In this document: one piece after another, positions 47,065-57,496 of the stretch
Numbering within the stretch: the stretch's first letter is position 1
How the letters are laid out: every line of letters begins with the position of its first letter
Assembly (NCBI RefSeq): GCF_002327105.1
Contig: NZ_CP023406.1
Location: forward strand, 1,984,001-2,048,000
From: Luteimonas chenhongjianii
GTDB lineage: Bacteria; Pseudomonadota; Gammaproteobacteria; Xanthomonadales; Xanthomonadaceae
Length of the DNA stretch: 64,000 nucleotides
Direction of reading: 5' to 3'
Position numbers and translations under genes: made by a program
The notes under the pieces: generated by a model
Database searches by the model: none
Told to the model about the DNA's origin: nothing
The model's input: only the letters and a program-made list of their open reading frames with translations

Positions 47065-48042
47065 ATGAGCGTCGTCACCTTCCTGCTGCCGGCGCCGGCG
47101 CGCTTCGGCGCCCAGCGCTGGCTGCCCGATGTCGCGCGCGCTTTCGGGCGCGCCGATGTGGCAACACAGACGCCGGGGCGACGCGCCCAGCTTGCGCGCC
47201 ATGTCGACCTGCCCGACGGCAGCTGGCCGCTGGCCGCGCTGTCGCGACAGGTGGATGCGGGCGATGCGGGTGCGCCGGAAACGGCCTGGCTGCGCGCGGA
47301 TCCCGCCTGGCTGCGTCCCGACATCAACGGCGTGCGACTGATGGCGCATGGTGATGCACTGGGCGTGAGCACCGACGACTGCGCCGCGCTGTTGCCGGCC
47401 TTGCAGGAGATGTTCGCCGACGCCGGCTTCCAGCTCGACGCGCCCGTGCCTGCACGGTGGTATCTGCGACTGCCGCGCGACACCCGCTTGCCCGCGTTTC
47501 CGGATCCATCCGACGCGCTGGGCACGGATCTGTCCGAATTCGAGGACACCAGCCCCGATGCCCGCCGCTGGCGTGCGCTCGGGAGCGAGGCGCAGATCCT
47601 GCTGCACAACCATCCTTGGAACGCGGCGCGTGCGGCTGCGGGCAGGCCGCCGATCAATGCGTTGTGGTTCTGGGGCGGCGGCACCTTGCCGGAGGCGCGC
47701 GCGGGCGGTGGAGCCGCGCCGCGACAGGTCTACACCGACGACGCGACCCTGCACGCGCTTGCTGCAGGCGCCGCCGGCGCGCAGGCATTGCCTTCACGCT
47801 GGCCGGACTTGGACCTGGACCTGGACCCTGGCGCGGCCGCGCTGTTCGACCTGAGCGCGCTGCGCGACCTGCGGCAATTGCAGGCCGACTGGTTGCAGCC
47901 GGCGCTGGCCGCCATGAAGCGCGGCCGCATTGCCGTGCTCACGCTCGACGACGAGGACGGGGGCGTATTCGCGCTTCGGCGCTGGCATCGCCTGCGCATG
48001 TGGCGCGCTCCGCGGACGCCGGCGGCGGCGAAGCCTTCGTGA
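47065..48042 (+). CDS. 'Phosphoglycerate mutase'-named conserved protein upstream of recJ
   Basis: 325 residues. Landmarks are SVVTFLLPAPARFGAQRWLP, LRPDINGVRLMAHGDALGVS, RRWRALGSEAQILLHNHPWN and PPINALWFWGGGTLPEARAG. The 'iNslWfWGgG.lP' motif is typical of a proteobacterial family related in name to cofactor-independent phosphoglycerate mutase and found next to recJ in Xanthomonads. It is much shorter than true iPGM (about 510 residues) and shows none of its metal-site motifs, so real mutase activity is doubtful. The 3' end overlaps recJ by four bases (GTGA), indicating coupling. Confidence 0.75.
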   Translation: MSVVTFLLPAPARFGAQRWLPDVARAFGRADVATQTPGRRAQLARHVDLPDGSWPLAALSRQVDAGDAGAPETAWLRADPAWLRPDINGVRLMAHGDALGVSTDDCAALLPALQEMFADAGFQLDAPVPARWYLRLPRDTRLPAFPDPSDALGTDLSEFEDTSPDARRWRALGSEAQILLHNHPWNAARAAAGRPPINALWFWGGGTLPEARAGGGAAPRQVYTDDATLHALAAGAAGAQALPSRWPDLDLDLDPGAAALFDLSALRDLRQLQADWLQPALAAMKRGRIAVLTLDDEDGGVFALRRWHRLRMWRAPRTPAAAKPS

Positions 48043-49769
48043 CGCGCCAGGCGCCGACCATCCGTCGCCGCGACGGCGTGCCCGGCGAGGGCTGGCCCGA
48101 GACCATGCCGGCGCTGCTGCGGCGCATCTACGCCAGCCGTGGCGCCCACGACATCACCGCCGCACAGCCGAAGCTCGCGCAGCTGCTGCCCCCGGACACG
48201 CTGTCGAACATCGACGCGGCCACGGAACTGCTCGCCGACGCGATCGCGTCAGGTGAACGCATCCTCGTCGTCGGTGATTTCGACTGCGACGGCGCGACCG
48301 CCTGCGCGGTCGCTGTCCGCGGTCTGCGCATGCTGGGCGCGCGTGACGTGGTCCATGCGGTGCCCAACCGGGTGACGCATGGCTACGGACTGTCGCCGGC
48401 CCTGGTCGAAACGCTCGCGCCGCTGTCGCCGGCCCTGCTGGTGACCGTCGATCACGGCATCGCCTGCCACGCCGGCATCGCTGCGGCCAGGGCGCTCGGC
48501 TGGCGCGTGCTGGTCACCGACCACCACCTGCCCGGAGACGTGTTGCCGCCGGCAGATGCGATCGTCAATCCCAACCTGCCGGGCGATGCGTTTCCGAGCA
48601 AGGTGCTCGCCGGCGTCGGCGTGATCTTCTACGTGCTGATGGCCCTGCGCGCCCGCCTGCGCGTGCAGGGCGACGCGCGGGCGACGGACGCCGATCTGGG
48701 CAGCCTGCTCGATCTGGTCGCGGTCGGTACCGTGGCCGACCTGGTGCCGCTCGATGCCAACAACCGCGCACTCGTTTCCGCCGGGCTGCGCCGCCTGCGT
48801 GCGCGACGCGGCTGCGCGGGCCTGCATGCGCTGATCGAGATTGCCGGACGGGAGGCTGCGCGCCTGACCGCCGCCGACATCGGCTTCGCGATCGGTCCGC
48901 GCATCAATGCGGCCGGTCGGCTCGAGGACATGGCGATCGGCATCGAATGTCTGCTCAGCGACGATGGCGTGCATGCGCGCGGTCTGGCCGACACGCTGCA
49001 CCGGATCAATGCCGAGCGGCGCGCGGTGCAGCAGTCGATGCTCGACGATGCCGAGGCCGCCGTTGCGGCCCAGGTGCCGGTCGATCCTGCCGGCGCGGGC
49101 GTCTGCCTGTTCGATGCCGACTGGCATCCGGGCGTGGTCGGCCTGGTCGCCTCGAAGATGAAGGACACACTGCATCGCCCGGTCATCGCGTTCGCCCCGG
49201 CCGAACCGGGCAGCCCGCAACTGCGCGGCTCCGCCCGCTCGATTCCCGGCCTGCACATCCGCGACGTGCTGGCTGCGGTCGACGTCGCGCATCCCGGTCT
49301 GATCGAGCGCTTCGGTGGCCATGCGATGGCGGCCGGGCTGAGCCTGCAGCACGATCGTCTCGCGGCGTTCACCGCTGCCTTCGCGGCAGCCGTCGAACGC
49401 ATGCTCGATCCGGCGCTGCTCCGGGCCGAGATCCTCACCGACGGCCCCTTGCGCGGTGAAGAGTTCGACATCGCCCACGCCGCGCACCTGCGCGATGCCG
49501 GGCCGTGGGGGCAGGGCTTCCCGGAGCCGCTGTTCGATGGCGAATTCGCCGTCGTGGACTGGCGCGTGGTCGGCTCCCGGCACCTGAAACTGACCCTGCG
49601 CCTCGATGGCCATGCGCGGCCGTTGTCGGCGATCCATTTCGGCGGCTGGCGCGAGATCGCGCCCGCTGCGCGCGAGCGTCTGGTGTACCGCCTCGCACCG
49701 GACGACTACCGAGGCGGCGATGCCGTGCAGCTCGTCGTCGAACACCGCGAGCCGCTGCCGACCGCCTGA
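48039..49769 (+). CDS. recJ: Single-stranded-DNA-specific exonuclease RecJ
   Basis: 576 residues, GTG start overlapping the previous stop. DHH phosphoesterase motifs in order: ERILVVGDFDCDGATACAVA, RVTHGYGLSPALVETLAP, LLVTVDHGIACHAGIAAARA, VLVTDHHLPGDVLPPADAIV, and the DHHA1 region GSARSIPGLHIRDVLAAVDV / FGGHAMAAGLSLQHDRLAAF. A C-terminal OB fold ends the protein. It is a 5'-3' exonuclease for recombination and mismatch repair. An upstream extension of the frame exists only because the previous gene is read in another frame. Confidence 0.96.
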   Translation: MTRQAPTIRRRDGVPGEGWPETMPALLRRIYASRGAHDITAAQPKLAQLLPPDTLSNIDAATELLADAIASGERILVVGDFDCDGATACAVAVRGLRMLGARDVVHAVPNRVTHGYGLSPALVETLAPLSPALLVTVDHGIACHAGIAAARALGWRVLVTDHHLPGDVLPPADAIVNPNLPGDAFPSKVLAGVGVIFYVLMALRARLRVQGDARATDADLGSLLDLVAVGTVADLVPLDANNRALVSAGLRRLRARRGCAGLHALIEIAGREAARLTAADIGFAIGPRINAAGRLEDMAIGIECLLSDDGVHARGLADTLHRINAERRAVQQSMLDDAEAAVAAQVPVDPAGAGVCLFDADWHPGVVGLVASKMKDTLHRPVIAFAPAEPGSPQLRGSARSIPGLHIRDVLAAVDVAHPGLIERFGGHAMAAGLSLQHDRLAAFTAAFAAAVERMLDPALLRAEILTDGPLRGEEFDIAHAAHLRDAGPWGQGFPEPLFDGEFAVVDWRVVGSRHLKLTLRLDGHARPLSAIHFGGWREIAPAARERLVYRLAPDDYRGGDAVQLVVEHREPLPTA

Positions 49770-49875
49770 GCCGTTCGACCGCGTGCGCCACCATGAATGC
49801 GGGTGCAGAATGCATCGCCGCGCATGCGGCTCAGCAGTCGCCGCTCCGGCGCTGCCGTCCAGCCGGGAGAGCTCA

Positions 49876-51216
49876 TTGAAGACCGTCCAGACCTTGACCC
49901 TCGCCATTGCGCTTGCCATGGCACCCTCGATGTCTCCCGCCGCCGCCGTGGCCGAACCCGCCGATGCCCTGACGCTCGGCGCGGAACGTCGCGGGGAGAT
50001 CACCAGCCGGTCCAGCCTCAATCACCAGGACGGCTCGCGCAGCCAGCTCTACCGCATCGATCTGCGCGAGGGCCAAGTCGTCGCCTTCAAGCTCGAGGGC
50101 GCGCTGCGTGGCAGGCTCACGGCCTTCCATGACGGTGATCTGGTCGCGACCTCCAATCCCGAGCGCGAATCGGCGCCACTGGTCGTGCGCGCCAGGCGAG
50201 CGGGCAGCTACACCATTGCCGTCAGCGGGGTCGATGCCAGTGCATATGGTCCGTTCACGTTGCAGGCCACGGCGATCGAGGCCTACAACGGCGAGACCCT
50301 GCGCGTGGGCGCGGCGATCAGTGACTGGACCGATGCGCGTCGCCAGCTGCCGCTGCAGATCGACGAGGCCGGCTTCTACACGATCGACATGATGTCCGAC
50401 GATTTCGACTCGGTGCTCAAGCTCGATGGTCCTGGCGTTGCGCTGAGCAACGACGACGGCGGCGACGGCAGCAACGCGCGTATCAGCGCACGCCTCGCGC
50501 CGGGCACCTACACGCTGACGGCCGAAGGCTATGGCGGCGATCGCATCAACGGGCTGTACCAGATCCGCGTGGCCGCGCGTCCGCTGCCTGAAGGCGGCTT
50601 GCGGGAAGGCGGCGCACTGGACGTCGGCAGCACGTTGACCGGCCTGTACGAAGGCAACGCGCATGCGTACACGTTCTCGCTGCCGGCGCGTCGCGTCGTC
50701 CGCATCGACATGCGCAGCGACGAGATCGATCCGTTGATGCACCTGGCCGGCAACGGTGTGGAGAAGACCGACGACGACGGCGGCGACGGCCTCAACGCGC
50801 GCATCTCGATGCTGCTCGAGCCGGGCGACTACACGCTGCGCGCCGACGCTGCATCCGCGGGCGCCGGTCTGTACACGCTGGCGTTTGCTGCGTCAGAAGC
50901 GCCGGACAATGTCGGCGGCGGCACGCTGGCGGCGGGCCGTCCGATCGAGGCCACGTTGCTGCCCGGCATGACCGACCGCTGGACGTTCAACATCCGCAGC
51001 GCTGGCGAGTACGCCATCGCAATGCACTCCGACGACGTCGACAGCTATCTGCGCCTGAGCCGCGACGGCCAGGAAGTGGCGACCGATGACGATGGCGGCG
51101 GCGCATTGAATGCACGCATCGCACAGCGGCTCGAGTCGGGCAGCTATGTCGTCGAAGCTTCGTCGGTGGACGGCGACACCGGCGGCAATTACCGCATCTC
51201 GCTCGAGCGTCGCTGA
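49876..51216 (+). CDS. Secreted protein with tandem PPC-like repeats
   Basis: 446 residues from a TTG start with GGGAGA six bases upstream. A Sec signal peptide (KTVQTLTLAIALAMAPSMSP, then AAAVA) is followed by four repeats of about 100 residues in the style of bacterial pre-peptidase C-terminal (PPC) domains. Each has a strand pattern, then D(D/E)FDSVLKLDGPGVALSNDD-like and GDG-NARIS-LEPGDYTL-like segments. The motif DDDGG(D/G)(G)-x-NARI occurs three times and probably binds calcium. There is no catalytic domain. It may be a periplasmic or surface binding protein. It lies 106 bases after recJ and converges with the GGDEF gene. Confidence 0.72.
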   Translation: MKTVQTLTLAIALAMAPSMSPAAAVAEPADALTLGAERRGEITSRSSLNHQDGSRSQLYRIDLREGQVVAFKLEGALRGRLTAFHDGDLVATSNPERESAPLVVRARRAGSYTIAVSGVDASAYGPFTLQATAIEAYNGETLRVGAAISDWTDARRQLPLQIDEAGFYTIDMMSDDFDSVLKLDGPGVALSNDDGGDGSNARISARLAPGTYTLTAEGYGGDRINGLYQIRVAARPLPEGGLREGGALDVGSTLTGLYEGNAHAYTFSLPARRVVRIDMRSDEIDPLMHLAGNGVEKTDDDGGDGLNARISMLLEPGDYTLRADAASAGAGLYTLAFAASEAPDNVGGGTLAAGRPIEATLLPGMTDRWTFNIRSAGEYAIAMHSDDVDSYLRLSRDGQEVATDDDGGGALNARIAQRLESGSYVVEASSVDGDTGGNYRISLERR

Positions 51217-51297
51217 CTCCGGCGACCGGTTCTGCGCAGGGCGGGGCAGGGCCGGTCTGGCAGCAGATCGAGCGGACCGCACGATGCATCGCCGCGG

Positions 51298-53253
51298 TTA
51301 TGGCCGTGATTGCGCCGCGGTGGGCTCCGCGTCCACTTCGGCTTCTCCGGCGCCCCAGTGAATCTGCGCCCGGCTGCTGCACGCGGCCGCGGCACCCGAT
51401 GCGATCGCGGCTTCCGGGTCGCGCAGGATTTCCGCAATCGTCGCGTCAGTGACGGCATCGCTTCCCCACAGACCGGTCCACGCCGCGCGCCCGCCGCGCT
51501 TGGATGCGTAGAGCGCGCGGTCGGCCAGGCCGACTGCATCCTGCCAGCCACCGCGGCTCGTCGCACTGCCAGGAAGAAACGGCCAGCAGGCGAAGCCGAG
51601 CGAGATCGACAACGGCACTGCGCCCACCTCGTCGATCTCGAACGATGCGCCGCCGATCGCGTTCCCCAGCCGCTCGGCGATCTCGGTGGCGGCACGCAAT
51701 TCGATGCCCGGGCAAGAGACCAGAAACTCTTCGCCACCCCAGCGCGCCACCAGGTCGCCCGGGCGACAGCAGTCGATCAGCCGGGCGGCAATCTGCACCA
51801 GGATCGCGTCACCGGTGGCGTGCCCGTAGCGGTCGTTGCATTGCTTGAAGTGGTCGACATCGATCAGGAACACCGCGTTGCGCAGCGCAGGCCGTGTCGG
51901 GAGCGGGGTGGCCCCCAGGCGGCGCATCGCGGCGCCGCGGTTCTCCAGCCCGGTCAGTCCATCGGCTGATCCGAGGTGATGCAGGCGCAGGTTGACCCGG
52001 CGCTGGTACCACCAGAATGCGAGCATCAGCACGGCCAGCACGATGGCGCAGATCACCGCGGCATTGCGCAGCCAGCGCGTGTGCATCAGGTTCAGCGCTT
52101 CGACCTGCTGCGCCTCGCGCAGCGCGATGATCTCGCGCTCGCGCACCTGGTCCAGCAGTTTCGCCTGCAGCCCGGCCAGGCTGTCGAGGTTCTGCGAGCG
52201 CAGGTTCCGGACCTCCGACCCCAGCAGGGCCTCCTGCGCATCCAGCGCTTCTTCGAACCTGCCGCCCGCGCGCAAGGCTGCGATTTTCGCCCGCACCGCA
52301 TCGCTGTACTCCCTGCACGGCTGCGCCGTGCCGACCAAGGCCATCGCGTGTTCCGCGTGCGTGCGCGCCACGTCCGGCGTGCCGTCGTCGAGCGCAAGCC
52401 TGGACATGCGCAGCAGGGTGATGGCAGCGCCCGCCCGGTCACCGGACTCGGACTGCAGGTCGGCGATGCGCCGCAGCTCGACCATGGCGGACGCGGTTCC
52501 GCCCTTTGCCAGCCGGGACCGGATGGCGATGCGCTCGGCGCGCGCACGACGCCCGATGTAATCGTCGTCGTCTCCCAACTGCGCAGCGGCGTCGAAGTTG
52601 ACCAGGGCGTCGCGGTCTCGGCCCGCACGCAGGTAGTTCAGGCCGCGGTTCAAGTGCAGCAGGACCGTCTGCTTTTCGGGCAGATCCGAGCCGGCGATGA
52701 TCTCGTCGGCCTGCTCGAAGAATCGCTCGGCAGCCTCGTAGGATTCGAGTTCTTCGCTGTAGATGCTGCCGACGTTGATCAGCATCACGGTCTGGGCGAT
52801 GGCGGATTCGTCGAGTTCCGCCGCTTCGTACGCGCGAATGTAGAGATCGAGCGCGCGCGGGATGAAGCCGACGCTATGCAGGGTCGATCCGGCATTGGAC
52901 AGCGCGCGCAGCTGGAACGCGGGCGGCATGGGATGCGCCTGCAGCAGCGATTCGACGCGATCGACCGATGCGCTAGCGCGCCTGCCGTCACCGAGCAACG
53001 CCGCGGCGCGGCCGAGGCAGCTCTGCAGCTTCATCTCTTCATCGTGTGCCAGCGGGCCGCGCGCGAGGACCGCGTCGGCAAGTTGCAGCGCGGCCGCGGG
53101 ATCGTGCTGTCGCAGCTCGAAGCAGCGATCGATGTCGGCGGCGGCAGACACCGGAGTCGGCGGCGTCAACGCCGAAACCGGTGCGATCCAGGCCAGCGTC
53201 GCGCCCGCCAGAGCGGCGGCCAGCCGGAACGTCCATCTTGTGCGTGTGGTCAT
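51298..53253 (-). CDS. Periplasmic-TPR diguanylate cyclase (GGDEF)
   Basis: 651 residues. Signal peptide/anchor ([20 protein letters not shown]), a helical TPR-like periplasmic domain (about 45-340), a coiled stretch, one membrane helix (about 393-415, [20 protein letters not shown]) and a cytoplasmic GGDEF domain. The active site reads RWGGEEF (about 503) and is preceded by RPGD, an RxxD inhibitory I-site five residues earlier, so it should be an active, product-inhibited c-di-GMP synthase. Metal residues are seen in [20 protein letters not shown]. The start at the ATG of 53253 keeps a normal signal sequence. Its neighbourhood with rpfG and a FimX-like gene suggests a shared c-di-GMP network. 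Confidence 0.88.
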   Translation of the reverse strand: MTTRTRWTFRLAAALAGATLAWIAPVSALTPPTPVSAAADIDRCFELRQHDPAAALQLADAVLARGPLAHDEEMKLQSCLGRAAALLGDGRRASASVDRVESLLQAHPMPPAFQLRALSNAGSTLHSVGFIPRALDLYIRAYEAAELDESAIAQTVMLINVGSIYSEELESYEAAERFFEQADEIIAGSDLPEKQTVLLHLNRGLNYLRAGRDRDALVNFDAAAQLGDDDDYIGRRARAERIAIRSRLAKGGTASAMVELRRIADLQSESGDRAGAAITLLRMSRLALDDGTPDVARTHAEHAMALVGTAQPCREYSDAVRAKIAALRAGGRFEEALDAQEALLGSEVRNLRSQNLDSLAGLQAKLLDQVREREIIALREAQQVEALNLMHTRWLRNAAVICAIVLAVLMLAFWWYQRRVNLRLHHLGSADGLTGLENRGAAMRRLGATPLPTRPALRNAVFLIDVDHFKQCNDRYGHATGDAILVQIAARLIDCCRPGDLVARWGGEEFLVSCPGIELRAATEIAERLGNAIGGASFEIDEVGAVPLSISLGFACWPFLPGSATSRGGWQDAVGLADRALYASKRGGRAAWTGLWGSDAVTDATIAEILRDPEAAIASGAAAACSSRAQIHWGAGEAEVDAEPTAAQSRP

Positions 53254-53390
53254 GTGGTCGCGTTGTCCTGCCAGGGTCCCCGTTGGCAAGCATCGAGTCT
53301 AAACAGATTCGCTATGCACCTGCCCGGGCGCGGTGCGCGGCATGGCCGAGGACTTGTTAGAATCCCCGGTTTTCCGCGGTTCCCAATCCC

Positions 53391-54519
53391 ATGCTTGAAC
53401 TCAATCCCGTTCGCCAGCGCATCGCCGACCTTCGCGGTCGGCTGGATGCGCTCAGGGGGTTTCTTTGACTACGACGCCCGTCGCGAGCGTCTGGAAGAAG
53501 TCGAGCGCGAGCTCGAAGACCCGAACATCTGGAACGATGCCGAGCGCGCACAGGCGCTGGGCCGCGAGCGTTCGTCGCTCGACAAGACCGTCAACGGCAT
53601 CCGCAGCCTGACCGAGGGGCTGGAAGGCGCCAGTGAACTGCTGGAGCTGGCCGAATCGGAGAATGACGAGGACACCGCGCAGGCGGTGGTCGAGGACGTC
53701 GAACGCTTCGGCAGCGAGGTCGACAAGCTGGAATTCCAGCGCATGTTCTCCGGCGAGCTGGACCACGCCGCAGCGTTCGTCGACATCCAGGCCGGCGCCG
53801 GTGGCACCGAGGCCCAGGACTGGGCCGAAATGCTGCTGCGCATGTATCTGCGCTGGGCGGAAAGCCGCGGCTGGAAGGCCGAGCTGATGGAGGTTTCCGG
53901 CGGCGAAGTCGCGGGCATCAAGTCCGCGACCGTGCGGATCGAGGGCGATTTCGCCTACGGCTGGCTCAAGACCGAGATCGGCGTGCACCGGCTGGTGCGC
54001 AAGTCGCCGTTCGACTCCGACAACCGCCGGCATACCAGTTTCACATCGGTGTTCGTATCGCCGGAAGTCGACGACAACATCGAGATCGACATCAACCCCG
54101 CCGATCTGCGTACCGACGTGTACCGCTCGTCGGGCGCCGGTGGCCAGCACGTCAACAAGACCGAGTCGGCGGTGCGCATCACCCACATCCCGACCAATAC
54201 CGTCGTCGCCTGCCAGACCGGGCGCAGCCAGCACCAGAACCGCGACACCGCGATGAAGATGCTGGCCGCCAAGCTCTACGAGCTGGAACTGCAGAAGCGC
54301 AATGCGGAGAAGGACGCGCTGGAAGCCACCAAGTCCGACATCGGCTGGGGCAGCCAGATCCGCAACTACGTGCTCGACCAGAGCCGCATCAAGGATCTGC
54401 GGACCGGCGTGGAGCGCAGCGATACGCAGAAGGTCCTCGACGGCGATCTCGACGAGTTCGTCGAGGCCGCGCTCAAATCCGGCCTCGAGGCCGGCGCCAA
54501 GCGCACCGACGCGAGCTGA
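53391..54519 (+). CDS. prfB: Peptide chain release factor 2 (programmed +1 frameshift)
   Basis: Translation begins [20 protein letters not shown] and meets an in-frame TGA at 53466-53468 after 25 codons. A +1 slip at CTT-TGA-C moves to the frame [20 protein letters not shown] and reads 350 more residues, giving about 375 residues. RF2 landmarks are the GGQ motif in [20 protein letters not shown] and the stop-recognition SPF tripeptide in [16 protein letters not shown]. It terminates translation at UGA and UAA and autoregulates through the frameshift. lysS follows after about 230 bases. Confidence 0.97.
53454..53469 (+). promoter_or_regulatory. prfB programmed +1 frameshift site
   Basis: AGGGGGTTTCTTTGAC: internal Shine-Dalgarno-like AGGGGG, three bases before the slippery CTT and the UGA followed by C (the weakest termination context). 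This is the classic RF2 autoregulatory element: low RF2 leaves UGA unread and favours the shift. Confidence 0.96.
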
Positions 54520-54750
54520 GTTTCCAGAGCCAACCCATGGCCGCGCGGTTGCGGCCTGGTGGTCCGTGTCGAGGTTCATCTGGCGCACACGGACCGTCAA
54601 TGCGCCACTCCGTACGATGGCGCCTTCCCGGCGTCCGGTCGCGCAACGACCGGACGGTCCGCCCCCCGGCAGCCGGCCTTTCATGCCCGGCGTCCGTATT
54701 CACCTCCGCGTTTCGATGCAGATCCGCGGTTCCACTTCGCAGAGATCGCC

Positions 54751-56271
<1,521 letters not shown>

Positions 56272-56430
56272 GGGCCCCAGCTGCCCCCGCCAGACGGCCA
56301 TCCGGGCCGCGCCACGAGTTGGACATCCCGGTGCGGCGGGGCCGGAATGGCGGATGTTGCTGGCGCGGGACTTGCTTCGGATGAACCCCGGCCGCGATGA
56401 TGCGGCTGGGATCACTGGAGGAAGCTCGGC

Positions 56431-57486
56431 ATGAACATCGTCATCGTCGACGATCAGACGTCCGCGAGGACCATGCTGCGTCACATCCTCGAGGACATCA
56501 GTCCCGAGCTGGAAGTGTTCGACTTCGGAGATCCCGAGGTCGCGCTGCGCTGGTGCGAGGACCACCGCGCCGACCTGCTGCTGCTCGACTACCGGATGCC
56601 GATCGTCGATGGGCTGGAATTCGCCCGGCGGTTCCGGCGGCCGATGCTGCATCGCGACGTGCCGATCGTCCTGGTCACCGTGGTCGGCGACGAGCCGATC
56701 CGCCAGGCGGCGCTGGAGGCGGGGGTCATCGATTTCCTGGTCAAGCCGGTCCGTCCTCGCGAGTTGCGGGCACGCTGCCGCAACCTGCTGCAGTTGCGGC
56801 AGCAATCCGAATCGGTGAAGCAGCGCGCGCTTTCGCTGGAGCAGCGCCTGCTCAAGAGCATGCACGAGGTCGAGGAGCGCGAACGCGAGACCCTGACCCG
56901 GCTGGCGCGGGCGATCGCGTATCGCGACGCCAGCACGAGCGCCAACCTCGAACGCGTTGCTGCGGTCGCGGGCATGGTCGCCGAGGCGATGGGGCTGTTC
57001 GAGGACGAGGTGCGGATGATCGAGCTGGCTGCGCCGCTGCACGATATCGGCAAGATCGCGATCCCCGACGCCATCCTGATGAAGCCCGGTCCGCTGACCG
57101 CCGAGGAGATGGCGACGATGCGTGAACACCCGCAGATCGGCTACGAGCTGCTCAGCAACAGCCAGAATCGCTTCATCCAGCTCAGCGCCCTGATCGCGCT
57201 GCGGCATCAGGAACGCTTCGACGGCACGGGCTATCCCGATGGTCTGGCCGGTGAGCAGATTCCGCTCGAGGCACGGATCGTCGCGATTGCCGACGTGTTC
57301 GACGCCCTGATGTCCAAGCGCCCCTACAAGCGCGCCTGGTCGATCGAGGAGGCGCTCGCCTACATCGCCGAGAACAGCGGGCGGCATTTCGATCCTCGCT
57401 GCGTGGAGGCGATGCTTGCGAACGTGCCCCGTCTGGAGCTGATCTGTGCGCGCTTCGGCGGGCGCCCGGCGGGATCGCTGCAGTGA
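56431..57486 (+). CDS. rpfG: DSF-system response regulator RpfG (receiver + HD-GYP phosphodiesterase)
   Basis: 351 residues. Receiver domain (1-120) with D7, D8, phospho-acceptor D53 in LLLLDYRMPIVDG and K105 in DFLVKPVRP; then an HD-GYP domain with HDIGKIAIPD (H204, D205) and HQERFDGTGYPDG (H259-E261, GYP 267-269). Phosphorylated RpfG degrades c-di-GMP when RpfC senses DSF, promoting virulence-factor and biofilm-dispersal programmes. The usual HHE triplet is HQE here. Only ten bases separate it from rpfC, so they form an operon. The rpfH gene found between them in some Xanthomonas is absent. Confidence 0.95.
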   Translation: MNIVIVDDQTSARTMLRHILEDISPELEVFDFGDPEVALRWCEDHRADLLLLDYRMPIVDGLEFARRFRRPMLHRDVPIVLVTVVGDEPIRQAALEAGVIDFLVKPVRPRELRARCRNLLQLRQQSESVKQRALSLEQRLLKSMHEVEERERETLTRLARAIAYRDASTSANLERVAAVAGMVAEAMGLFEDEVRMIELAAPLHDIGKIAIPDAILMKPGPLTAEEMATMREHPQIGYELLSNSQNRFIQLSALIALRHQERFDGTGYPDGLAGEQIPLEARIVAIADVFDALMSKRPYKRAWSIEEALAYIAENSGRHFDPRCVEAMLANVPRLELICARFGGRPAGSLQ

Positions 57487-57496
57487 TCCGCCCGGG

